Numbered from the stretch's first letter, positions 18,627 through 25,300 are shown. The stretch is 46,785 nucleotides of DNA from Dolichospermum sp. FACHB-1091 (GCF_014697585.1 NZ_JACJSB010000035.1:1-46785), one strand, 5' to 3'. Notes: a model not told the origin generated them from the letters alone. Program-made: numbers and translations.

Positions 18627-18820
18627 TGAAACACTATCACATTAATATTTTCTACAGTCAAGAAGATGAAGGTTATATTGCTGATATTCCTGATTTAAAA
18701 TATTGTTCAGGATTTGGTTTAACTGAAGAAGAAGCACTACAAGAAGTTCTCAAAGCTAAAACTGCTTGGTTAGAAGCTGCGGAAATAGAAGGTAAACCCA
18801 TTCCACCAAGCAAGATATAA
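18626..18820 (+). CDS. hicB: HicB-like antitoxin, C-terminally frameshifted
   Basis: 64 residues. The first 60 match the hicB at 16599 almost exactly, then one extra base near 18803 shifts the frame and it ends KPIPPSKI instead of KPIPEARYKPVIYQIAS. The core fold may survive. With its toxin inactivated by a stop codon it would be an orphan antitoxin, possibly still able to neutralise the intact HicA. Confidence 0.75.
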   Translation: MKHYHINIFYSQEDEGYIADIPDLKYCSGFGLTEEEALQEVLKAKTAWLEAAEIEGKPIPPSKI

Positions 18821-18857
18821 ACCTGTAATTTATCAGATAGCTTCATAGTTATTTATG

Positions 18858-18934
18858 TAGGTTGGGTTGAGGAACGAAACCCAACAACATTATAATTTAA
18901 TTGCGTTGGGTTGCGCTTCGCTTAACCCAACCTA
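18858..18934. repeat. TAGGTTGGGTT palindromic repeat, copy C
   Basis: Arms TAGGTTGGGTT and AACCCAACCTA, inner segment with GAACGAAACCCAACA and TGCGTTGGGTTGCGCTTCGC. It lies directly after the broken hicAB pair and directly before the next leader repeat. Confidence 0.85.
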
Positions 18935-18957
18935 CGAATTATTACTAGGTAAAGAAT

Positions 18958-19044
18958 AATGAGAGTAGGATATAAATTAATGTAAAACAATGATAAAATG
19001 ATAAAATAAAGTAATGTCAAAAAAGCGTAAATTACTGGAGAAAG
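18958..19044 (+). repeat. hicA leader repeat, copy 4, joined to a vapB-like gene
   Basis: The leader and first ten hicA codons (ATGTCAAAAAAGCGTAAATT onwards, from 19014) are fused in frame to the region just upstream of the vapB-like start. A duplication of an AT-rich ATGATAAA piece makes this copy slightly longer. Confidence 0.75.
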
Positions 19045-19055
19045 GAAAATTAAAA

Positions 19056-19292
19056 ATGGAAAGTTTAAGACTGCGATCGCGCATTGGTAAAGATGGACTA
19101 TTAAAAATTCATTTACCACAGGCTAAAGAAGGAACTGAATTTGATATTATTGTTATTTATGAAATAGCTGTACCAAAAGAAGAAACAGCAACAGAACAAA
19201 CCATGAAAGTGAGTGATTTTTATGGTTGTATCCAAGATGAAACATTTATTAGACATCCACAATTAGAACAACCTGAAAGAGAAGCATTCTGA
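19056..19292 (+). CDS. vapB: VapB-like antitoxin (or chimera starting at 19014)
   Basis: 78 residues from MESLRLRSRIGKDGLLKIHL. This start has AAAGGA upstream. An in-frame ATG at 19014 would add MSKKRKLLEKGKLK, the N-terminus of hicA, giving a chimera. The beta-rich N-terminus looks like small cyanobacterial antitoxins that precede PIN toxins, and the C-terminal part (KVSDFYGCIQDETFIRHP) would wrap the toxin. Its TGA overlaps the vapC ATG by one base. An almost identical copy lies at 23559. Confidence 0.78.
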   Translation: MESLRLRSRIGKDGLLKIHLPQAKEGTEFDIIVIYEIAVPKEETATEQTMKVSDFYGCIQDETFIRHPQLEQPEREAF

Positions 19293-19696
19293 TGATTTAC
19301 TTATTAGATACCAATACCTGTATTATTTATCTTAAAGGTAAAAATATTCATCTAAAAGAGAAATTAGATAGTATCTCAATTTCAGAAATTGCAGTTTGTT
19401 CCATTGTCAAAAGTGAATTATTCTATGGTGCTATGCGGAGTGCTAAACCGGAGAGTAATTTAAAATTACAACAAGGATTTCTTGATAAATTCGTCTCTTT
19501 ACCCTTTAATGATGAAGCAGCTATAATTTTCGGTAATATTCGTGCTGAACTTACTAGCAAAGGAACACCCATTGGTGGTTATGATTTACAAATTGCTGCT
19601 ATTGCTTTAGCTAATAATTTGATATTAGTTACACACAATACTAGGGAGTTTTCCCGCATTCCTCAATTACAATTACAAGACTGGGAAGTAACATAA
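19292..19696 (+). CDS. vapC: PIN-domain ribonuclease toxin VapC
   Basis: 134 residues. The PIN-domain acidic residues are visible: D6 in MIYLLDTNTC, E42 in VKSELFYGAM and D98 in GGYDLQIAAIALANN, with THNTREFSRIP at the usual fourth position. VapC toxins cut tRNA or rRNA and are held inactive by VapB. It is co-translated with the upstream gene. In the duplicated block at 23.8 kb about 364 bp of this gene are deleted. Confidence 0.9.
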   Translation: MIYLLDTNTCIIYLKGKNIHLKEKLDSISISEIAVCSIVKSELFYGAMRSAKPESNLKLQQGFLDKFVSLPFNDEAAIIFGNIRAELTSKGTPIGGYDLQIAAIALANNLILVTHNTREFSRIPQLQLQDWEVT

Positions 19697-19721
19697 TTAA
19701 ACATCATCACTTTAATTTTAT

Positions 19722-20138
19722 ATGTCCGCGAAAGATTTTTTTCACAATGCAGTTAGGTTAGCTTTAGAAAAAGATGGTTGGTTAATTACTGATGATCCGT
19801 TAAGATTTATAGTAGATACTATAGAATTTCGTCTTGATTTAGGAGCGGAAAGACTTATAGCAGCAGAAAAAGAAGGAGAAAAAATAGCAGTTGAAATAAA
19901 ATCTTTTTTGGAAAAATCAGCGATTAGTGAATTTCATACAGCTTTAGGACAAACACTTAATTACCGTTATATTTTAGGAAGAGAAGCACCTGATCGTATT
20001 TTATATTTAGCAATTAGTTATGAAATCTATACAGCTTTTTTTCTGATACCTGTGATTCAAGAAATAATTGCTGAATATAAATTAAAATTATTGATATTTG
20101 AAACTAGGAAGGAGGAGATTGTTTTATGGAAGGAATAA
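19722..20138 (+). CDS. xisH: XisH-family protein, copy 1
   Basis: 138 residues. XisH was named for control of fdxN-element excision in Anabaena but is widespread in cyanobacteria without that element. The sequence shows a PD-(D/E)XK-like core: RLDLGAERLIAAEK with D39, then IAVEIKSF with E58-x-K60. The ending overlaps the xisI start by 13 bp, so the pair is co-translated. It lies 25 bp behind vapC on the same strand. No fdxN element is in view, so a toxin-antitoxin or nuclease role fits the context better, as an inference. Confidence 0.9.
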   Translation: MSAKDFFHNAVRLALEKDGWLITDDPLRFIVDTIEFRLDLGAERLIAAEKEGEKIAVEIKSFLEKSAISEFHTALGQTLNYRYILGREAPDRILYLAISYEIYTAFFLIPVIQEIIAEYKLKLLIFETRKEEIVLWKE

Positions 20139-20455
20139 ATTACCCTGAATTAGTACAAACAGTATTAGCAAGACATACAGAAAGTCATTTAGCTAAGGGA
20201 ACGGAAATACAATTAATATTTGATGATCAAAAAAATCACTATTTAGTAATTCATCTAGGTTGGGAAGGTGAAAAACGGACTTATGGTTCGGTTATTCATG
20301 TTGATATTAAGGATGGAAAAATCTGGATACAGTGTGATTTTACAGAGGAAGGAGTAGCTAATGAGTTGGTAGAGTTAGGTGTACCAAAAACAGATATTGT
20401 TTTAGGTTTTAGATCACCTTATGTGAGACAATTTACAGGTTTTGCATCAGTTTAG
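20126..20455 (+). CDS. xisI: XisI-family protein, copy 1
   Basis: 109 residues, ATG start with GGAGGAG a few bases upstream inside xisH. Typical XisI features are NYPELVQTVLARHTE, the HYLVIHLGWEGEKRTYG strand-rich core, KIWIQCDFTEEGVANELVE and IVLGFRSPYVRQFT near the end. XisI is the obligate partner of XisH. Its first 35 codons are repeated as remnants at 12567 and 22513. A hairpin terminator follows at 20489. Confidence 0.92.
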   Translation: MEGINYPELVQTVLARHTESHLAKGTEIQLIFDDQKNHYLVIHLGWEGEKRTYGSVIHVDIKDGKIWIQCDFTEEGVANELVELGVPKTDIVLGFRSPYVRQFTGFASV

Positions 20456-20488
20456 ATTTTTTATTCAATTTTAATAACTTGATTTTTT

Positions 20489-20512
20489 GGGGATAGGCTT
20501 TTTGCTTATCCC
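20489..20512 (+). terminator. Hairpin after xisI, similar to the ahcY terminator
   Basis: GGGATAGGC / GCTTATCCC with a T-rich loop, preceded by TTGATTTTTT. It matches the ahcY terminator region at 9551-9586 at nearly every position but lacks the long T-tail. Confidence 0.7.
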
Positions 20513-20550
20513 TAATTTGTATATCATGGTGTAATCATAATGCACAGTAA

Positions 20551-20718
20551 ATTTCTACAAGAACTATTGGTAAAATCGCAGATATATCAAACCTTGACCG
20601 AGTTAAACTAGAAAATATTTTGGGAATGAAAACAGGTTATTTACTTCGTTATAGTGATAGAACGTTCAGAGATATTGTTATTGAAACAACAAATTCTAGG
20701 AGAGCTATTGTTTTTTGA
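20551..20718 (+). pseudogene. Remnant of an unidentified gene (C-terminal or domain fragment)
   Basis: An open stretch without a good start reads IADISNLDRVKLENILGMK then TGYLLRYSDRTFRDIV and stops at 20716. An upstream piece in another frame (MHSKFLQELLVK) fits as its beginning after one frameshift. The GYLLRYSDRTF motif reminds me of N-terminal domains found in abortive-infection-type proteins, but I cannot prove it. It overlaps the 3' end of the PLD-like gene on the other strand by 14 bp. Confidence 0.4.
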
Positions 20719-22285
20719 AAGTTCTCAATTTATTTATTGCTATACTCTTTTCTTTACTACTTTCAGAGGTTTTGTAAATTAGAGTGTCTACTGTGCCGTC
20801 TTCATGAGATTTATCAAGACGTATAAAAACACCATCTAACCTTTCGTATTTAATTTCTTCGTTATTATTGATTATTTCAAAAGCAATAAAAATATCACCT
20901 GGTTGAAGATGGTTATTTCCTGTATTTTTTGGAGTGGGAGTTTGATTATTTTGTTGTAATTCATCATATAATTCTCCTAGCCTATTTCCTTTTAATTTTT
21001 CTTTGACTTCAGATATTTCTTTATCAAATTCTATTTGCTTACTTTCATTTTTCAAGTTGGCAAAAGTTCTTCCTAAACCTATATGTCTATTAGGAGAGTA
21101 ATAAAAATCTTGAATGCGGTTATGAATTTCCTTAATTAAATCGAATTTAATTTTATTGACTGATACATTAATTTTTTCATAGTCACAGATAAAAACGTTT
21201 AATAAATTATCATCTGCAAAGAAAGCTGTTACTCTTTCTTGCCATTTTTTAGTAGCGAATAAATTATCTGTACTAAACTCAATAAAATTTTCTCTCATTT
21301 TACGGTCTACGTATTCGTTAAATTCTCTAGTATATTGAGCTATTTTTTCGGAATCACCAATTTCCTGTAAAAGTGGTTTCAAAATTTTTTTACTTTCTTC
21401 TACTTCTTCCTCAATTAGTTTACTAATCTCAGACGGTAGCCATTGACCTAACAAAGTATCAATACTGTATTGCGCCCAGATATCACGAGGAATAGGCTTT
21501 GGACAAATTTTAAAAACTGAGTGTATATTTATTGGTTCATCAGTTATTGATTCCTGTTTTTTTAGTTTAAATATTTCTAACTTCTTCCTAGTTTCTTCGT
21601 TATTGGTCAGTTCGTATAATCTTTTCTTCTCTTCCGAAGACAATTCAAGTCTAATTTTTAAATTAATTGTAGGATGCCATTGATGATAAAAAGTGCCTTT
21701 TGCAATAATCTGATATTTTCTTAGTTCAGCTTCTTTTTGTGGTGATAATGAATAATTATTTTGCAACTGAACAAAAATGTTCATGAACTCTTCAAGCGAA
21801 TTACTATCATAAACAATTTTTCCAAGTTCAATATTTGAATTCAAACCTGATTCAGTTAAATTTCCAGAAGTGATAATAGCAAAACCTTCAGGTTGATTTT
21901 CAACATTGGTATCTAAAGAACTAATCATTGCGTATCCTTTAGCATGAAAAAGTTTATTTTGATAATCAATAGGTGTCAATGTAATTTGGCTGGAAGGTAT
22001 TTGTGTATTTGCACTAATTTCTTTGATATAATCATCCTTATTCTGAACTTTTTTGACCCATTCTTTACTATCAATTAATATATGCACTCCTGATAATTTA
22101 TTACCTTTATTACCTAGTATTTTTTTGAGTTCAGCTATTAAATTTTTAAATGTTTTGGGATTGAAGTAGCAAGTAATAGCATAGAATATCCAACTATTAT
22201 TATCTTGCGTGTTAAGTGATTTAACTTTTTGTGTTATAAAACTTAGTAACGAAGTGGAATTTGGTTCATTAAATAAGGTAAGCAT
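20705..22285 (-). CDS. Phospholipase D-like (HKD) domain protein, probable nuclease
   Basis: 526 residues, ATG start with GAGAGA upstream. The HKD-type active site is visible as LFHAKGYAMIS (H114-x-K116) and ITSGNLTESGLNSNIELG (S140, N142), as in PLD-superfamily nucleases found in restriction and defence proteins. Only one HKD half is seen, so a dimer is expected. The long C-terminal part (about 200-526) is helical and charged and ends with a beta-rich region, PGDIFIAFEI then RLDGVFIRLDK. It is alone on the minus strand between two XisHI blocks. Very AT-rich. A defence role is inferred from context. Confidence 0.72.
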   Translation of the reverse strand: MLTLFNEPNSTSLLSFITQKVKSLNTQDNNSWIFYAITCYFNPKTFKNLIAELKKILGNKGNKLSGVHILIDSKEWVKKVQNKDDYIKEISANTQIPSSQITLTPIDYQNKLFHAKGYAMISSLDTNVENQPEGFAIITSGNLTESGLNSNIELGKIVYDSNSLEEFMNIFVQLQNNYSLSPQKEAELRKYQIIAKGTFYHQWHPTINLKIRLELSSEEKKRLYELTNNEETRKKLEIFKLKKQESITDEPINIHSVFKICPKPIPRDIWAQYSIDTLLGQWLPSEISKLIEEEVEESKKILKPLLQEIGDSEKIAQYTREFNEYVDRKMRENFIEFSTDNLFATKKWQERVTAFFADDNLLNVFICDYEKINVSVNKIKFDLIKEIHNRIQDFYYSPNRHIGLGRTFANLKNESKQIEFDKEISEVKEKLKGNRLGELYDELQQNNQTPTPKNTGNNHLQPGDIFIAFEIINNNEEIKYERLDGVFIRLDKSHEDGTVDTLIYKTSESSKEKSIAINKLRTFKKQ

Positions 22286-22349
22286 AATCTCTCAGTAGGT
22301 ATTAATTTGTTTTAGTTCGTAAGATTGCAAAAAAATAATGATAGTTATG

Positions 22350-22421
22350 TAGGTTGGGTTGAGAAACAAAACCCAACATCTTTATAATTTAAGTGCGTTG
22401 TGCTTCGCTTAACCCAACCTA
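22350..22421. repeat. TAGGTTGGGTT palindromic repeat, copy D
   Basis: Arms TAGGTTGGGTT and AACCCAACCTA with a shortened right inner arm (TGCGTTGTGCTTCGC). It sits upstream of the PLD-like gene and is followed by the same sequence as copy A (AAAATAAAAGATTGAAA). Confidence 0.85.
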
Positions 22422-22512
22422 CGAAAATAAAAGATTGAAACTATTATACCTTACATCAATTAAAATTGCTAGTATTTCCACCCATCAAACAGGAGATTAT
22501 TTTATAGAAACA

Positions 22513-22620
22513 ATGAATTATCCTGAATTAGTGAAAACAGTATTAACAAAACACACAGAAAATTATTTAACCAAAGTAACAGAACTACAATTAATATTTT
22601 ATTGTAAATACCCAAATTAA
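22513..22620 (+). pseudogene. Second xisI remnant
   Basis: Reads MNYPELVKTVLTKHTENYLT and ends after 35 codons at LIFYCKYPN. The original ATG (as at 12567) has become ATA. The fragment and about 80 bp upstream match 12487-12660 closely. Confidence 0.8.
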
Positions 22621-22652
22621 TATACGATATATTGCAGTATAAATTTATCCCT

Positions 22653-23069
22653 ATGCCAGCCAAAGACATTTACCATAATACCGTTAGAAATGCCCTAGAA
22701 AAAGATAATTGGCAAATCACCAAAGATCCATTTGTTCTCAAATGGGGTATAAGAGATTTATATATAGACTTAGGTGCAGAAAAACTCATAGCAGCCGAAA
22801 AAACTGGACAGAAAATAGCAGTCGAAATTAAAAGCTTTATAGGTGCTTCTCCAGTTACCGACCTAGAAAACGCTTTAGGGCAATATATCTTATATTACGA
22901 CATTCTCACACGCTTAGAACCTGAACGCCGCTTATATCTCGCTATTCGTCAAGAAACCTACTCAGAACTATTTCAAGAACCAGTTGGTAAAATATTATTA
23001 GAAAATCAACGCCTTTGTTTACTTGTCTTCGACTCCAAACAAGAGATTATACTGCAATGGATACCTTAA
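22653..23069 (+). CDS. xisH: XisH-family protein, copy 2
   Basis: 138 residues from MPAKDIYHNTVRNALEKDNW; a start 7 codons upstream is unlikely because this is the conserved XisH opening. It keeps the PD-(D/E)XK-like residues D39 and E58-x-K60 (IAVEIKSF). It is clearly diverged from copy 1 (only about half the residues look identical), so this is an older paralogue or a separate acquisition, not a recent duplicate. It overlaps xisI copy 2 by 13 bp. Confidence 0.9.
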   Translation: MPAKDIYHNTVRNALEKDNWQITKDPFVLKWGIRDLYIDLGAEKLIAAEKTGQKIAVEIKSFIGASPVTDLENALGQYILYYDILTRLEPERRLYLAIRQETYSELFQEPVGKILLENQRLCLLVFDSKQEIILQWIP

Positions 23070-23392
23070 ATAATTATCGCCAAATCATTCAAAAAATCTT
23101 AACCGAATATTCTCAACTTCCCTACGCTTACGGTGAACTAGAAAGACAACTAATCATAGACCAAACCGCCAATCATTACCTACTACTAACATTAGGCTGG
23201 GAAAATAATCAACGAGTGCATGGTTGCTTAGTTCATATTGACATAATCAACGATAAAATCTGGATTCAAAGAGACGGAACAGAATACGGTATAGCCAACG
23301 AACTTGTTAACGCTGGTATTCCTAAAAATCAAATAGTTTTAGCCTTCCAACCAGCCGATATCAGACAATATACAGAATTTGCAATTAGTTAG
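23057..23392 (+). CDS. xisI: XisI-family protein, copy 2
   Basis: 111 residues from the ATG at 23057 inside the end of xisH (MDTLNNYRQIIQKILTEYSQ). The core HYLLLTLGWENNQRVHGCLV is followed by KIWIQRDGTEYGIANELVN and IVLAFQPADIRQYTEFA, matching the XisI family. The start upstream at 23015 is not supported by the family pattern. With copy 1 this makes two intact, distinct XisHI pairs within 3.7 kb. Confidence 0.92.
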   Translation: MDTLNNYRQIIQKILTEYSQLPYAYGELERQLIIDQTANHYLLLTLGWENNQRVHGCLVHIDIINDKIWIQRDGTEYGIANELVNAGIPKNQIVLAFQPADIRQYTEFAIS

Positions 23393-23398
23393 TTTAAA

Positions 23399-23445
23399 AC
23401 TTTAGTTGAAGCCTTTGGTTTTTCGTTGCAGCTTAACCCAACCTA
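23399..23445 (+). repeat. Internal hicA fragment joined to a repeat end
   Basis: 23399-23424 matches the middle of hicA (ACTTTAGTTGAAGCCTTTGG, as at 18445). It is joined directly to the right arm of the palindromic repeat (CTTAACCCAACCTA, ending 23445). The junction shows that a deletion or recombination removed what lay between. Confidence 0.7.
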
Positions 23446-23468
23446 AGAATTATCACTAGATAAAGAAT

Positions 23469-23549
23469 AATGAAAGTAGGATAGAATTTAAGGTAAAAAA
23501 ATGATAAAATAAAGTAATGTCGAAAAATCGCAAATTACTAGAGAAAGTA
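23469..23549 (+). repeat. hicA leader repeat, copy 5, joined to second vapB-like gene
   Basis: Same leader with minor changes (AATGAAAGTAGGATAGAATT, ATGTCGAAAAATCGCAAATT). As at 18958, it fuses the first hicA codons to a vapB-like gene. Confidence 0.75.
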
Positions 23550-23558
23550 AAATTAAAA

Positions 23559-23798
23559 ATGGAAAGTTTAAGACTGCGATCGCGCATTGGTAAAGATGGA
23601 CTATTAAAAATTCATTTACCACAGGCTAAAGAAGGAACTGAATTTGATATTATTGTTATTTATGAAATAGCTGTACCAAAAGAAGAAACAGCAACAGAAC
23701 AAACCATGAAAGTGAGTGATTTTTATGGTTGTATCCAAGATGAAACATTTATTAGACATCCACAATTAGAACAACCTGAAAGAGAAGCATTCTCATGA
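23559..23798 (+). CDS. vapB: VapB-like antitoxin, second copy without toxin
   Basis: 79 residues, almost identical to the gene at 19056, with one substitution at the end (TCTGATGA to TCTCATGA) that adds a Ser and moves the stop. The AAAGGA site of copy 1 is AAAGTA here, so translation may be weaker. The vapC that should follow is deleted, leaving an orphan antitoxin. The in-frame ATG at 23517 would again give a hicA-vapB chimera. Confidence 0.72.
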   Translation: MESLRLRSRIGKDGLLKIHLPQAKEGTEFDIIVIYEIAVPKEETATEQTMKVSDFYGCIQDETFIRHPQLEQPEREAFS

Positions 23799-23836
23799 TT
23801 TACTTATACAATTACAAGACTGGGAAGTAACATAAT
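23795..23836 (+). pseudogene. vapC: vapC remnant with large internal deletion
   Basis: The first 13 bases of vapC (ATGATTTACTTAT) are joined to its last about 30 bases (ACAATTACAAGACTGGGAAG). Compared with copy 1, positions 19305-19668 (364 bp) are missing. Confidence 0.85.
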
Positions 23837-23860
23837 TAAACATCATCACTTTAATTTTAT

Positions 23861-23940
23861 ATGTCCGCGAAAGATTTTTTTCACAATGCAGTTAGGTTAG
23901 CTTTAGAAAAATATGGTTGGTTAATTACTGATGATCCTTT
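23861..23940 (+). pseudogene. xisH: xisH remnant (first 26 codons)
   Basis: MSAKDFFHNAVRLALEKYGW then LITDDPL matches xisH copy 1 and then diverges into unrelated sequence at about 23938. Together with the vapB copy it shows that 18958-19797 was duplicated and then cut. Confidence 0.85.
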
Positions 23941-24025
23941 ATTGTTTCTTTGTTGCAAACTTACTTTTATGTCAAGTTGAAAATTTTTTTCATGTTGATT
24001 TTCCATTTAGCTGTTATTTATGTCG

Positions 24026-24091
24026 GAAATAGCAGGTAAACCCATTCCCGAAGCAAGATATAAACCTGTAATTTATCAAATAGCTTCATAA
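24026..24091 (+). pseudogene. hicB: hicB 3' remnant
   Basis: GKPIPEARYKPVIYQIAS and the stop, without the rest of hicB. It is followed by the same 77 bp and protease cassette as the intact hicB at 16599, so it marks the left edge of a second duplicated block. Confidence 0.85.
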
Positions 24092-24168
24092 CTTTATAGT
24101 TTACTGGTTTTGCAGAGGGTTAAATTTTTTGTATTCTTCCTTTGCGTCTTTGCGTGAGATAAAACTCT

Positions 24169-24531
24169 TCAACCCAAAGTTAAAATATCCTCTGGAAAAT
24201 CCACCACCAAACGCAAAAATTTCAACCACTCAGAACCCAATAAAACTTCATTAATTCCTTTACCCACATTCACAGGAATTTGATACTGCTTTCCGTCTAA
24301 TATCACTTGACCTAAATAAATCTGAAATTTTGATTCACCTTTAGCAGTCCGTAACATTTCCTCACCACTATACACCCATTCTAATCCATCTAAATCTTGT
24401 GTATTAATAGCCATGAAACCTGCAAAGCCCGTATCAAATAGGGCATCTATAGGAAGATTTAAGCCATCATTAGTAACTAATTCAATCTCAAAAAATAATT
24501 GCCCATTATCTCCAAAATAACCATCTATCAT
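24169..24531 (-). CDS. Clan AA (retropepsin-like) aspartic protease, copy 2
   Basis: 120 residues. The active-site Asp-Thr-Gly lies in IDALFDTGFAGFMAIN. The C-terminal 20 residues (SEWLKFLRLVVDFPEDILTL) are identical to copy 1 at the protein level, while the middle differs at many positions. The flanks are nearly identical in DNA, so the middle may have diverged by selection or been replaced by gene conversion. Its start overlaps the upstream partner gene by 4 bp. Confidence 0.8.
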   Translation of the reverse strand: MIDGYFGDNGQLFFEIELVTNDGLNLPIDALFDTGFAGFMAINTQDLDGLEWVYSGEEMLRTAKGESKFQIYLGQVILDGKQYQIPVNVGKGINEVLLGSEWLKFLRLVVDFPEDILTLG

Positions 24532-24845
24532 ATTGTGCCAGTTGTCCCCGTTTCATTCAAACCAAAAACGAAATGTCTAGCTTGAGGATATTTTTCCAAC
24601 ATTCTTTTATGAGATTGCATCCTATCCTGATCAATTAAATATTCTCCACTATCTGGTTCTATAGCAATATACCAACCATAGTTACTTTCAATATATTCAG
24701 GACGGACACGCTCAAAAATTGCTCGACAACGTTGATAAAATATTTCATCTTCCGCTTCTCGTCTAGCTAATTCTTCTGGTGATATAGTTAATTCAGGAAA
24801 AATTCTTCCTCTTCTTACCACTTTTTTTGATGTTATGTGATTCAT
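24528..24845 (-). CDS. Conserved protein paired with the aspartic protease, copy 2
   Basis: 105 residues. Residues 1-69 match copy 1 with one change; residues 70-105 (YLIDQDRMQSHKRMLEKYPQ onwards) differ more. The boundary of high identity near 24640 suggests a recombination breakpoint inside the gene. Function unknown; coupled to the protease by an ATGA overlap. Confidence 0.75.
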   Translation of the reverse strand: MNHITSKKVVRRGRIFPELTISPEELARREAEDEIFYQRCRAIFERVRPEYIESNYGWYIAIEPDSGEYLIDQDRMQSHKRMLEKYPQARHFVFGLNETGTTGTI

Positions 24846-24925
24846 ACTATTAACTTAAACTCTAGTTATTAGAGTAACTTAAATTGTGCTTAATTGCAAC
24901 TTTTATCATTATTTAAACATAAATT

Positions 24926-24961
24926 TTAACTTAATTTTCCCTTTTTAGTTTCATCATTAAA
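24926..24961 (-). pseudogene. 3' remnant of the Phd-like gene
   Basis: Encodes only FNDETKKGKLS and the stop, identical to the end of the gene at 17655. It is cut off at 24961-24962, where a terminal inverted repeat (CCCACATTCCGCACCCC) begins. Confidence 0.85.
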
Positions 24962-24989
24962 CCCACATTCCGCACCCCAAACTGTCAAA
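24962..24989 (+). repeat. Solo terminal repeat, same type as the MITE ends
   Basis: CCCACATTCCGCACCCCAAA followed by CTGTCA matches the left end of the MITE at 25087. No partner end in the opposite orientation is found nearby except the MITE's own right end, so this may be the scar of an older element or of a composite event. Confidence 0.65.
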
Positions 24990-25086
24990 GAGGTAAATTA
25001 CGTAGAGAAAAATTAAAGAGAGCATCAAAACAAACATATCTGGTGTTGATGATAGTCCTGCTTCTACAGGATTTTGTCTGATATAT

Positions 25087-25300
25087 CCCACCTTCCGCAC
25101 CCTAAACTGTCACACAACGAAAAATGGTCATTTGGGGATTTGAGATTGGCGAACTGCTTGCAGCAGCGCTTCGCTATCGCTACCTAAACTTTAGACCATT
25201 TTGTATTAAAATTATCCTCAAAGGTCTTCAGAAATCCGATAGCGGAGCGTGGCGTTAGCCATAATTACCGATTGTGACACTGGGGGGTGCGGAATGTGGG
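25087..25300. mobile_element. 214-bp MITE inserted in the RAYT gene
   Basis: The 28-bp terminal inverted repeats match at 23 positions: CCCACCTTCCGCACCC...TGTCACA on the left and CCCACATTCCGCACCC...TGTCACA (reverse strand) on the right. ATATAT flanks both ends (25081-25086, 25301-25306), the likely target duplication. There is no ORF inside. The interior has AAAATGGTC / GACCATTTT and a GCTTCGCTATCGC-type repeat. It is non-autonomous and probably moved by a transposase encoded elsewhere. Confidence 0.85.

Noticed and set aside
18922-19119. 65-codon minus-strand ORF
   Set aside because: Hydrophobic translation of the AT-rich leader repeat, antisense to the vapB start; not a gene.
19722-20455. 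xisHI as proof of an fdxN excision element
   Set aside because: No site-specific recombinase gene and no nif genes are in the window, and XisHI pairs are common in cyanobacteria without this element.
22393-22512. Upstream extension of the xisI remnant into the palindromic repeat
   Set aside because: The codons come from repeat and spacer sequence and do not resemble XisI; only the part from 22513 does.
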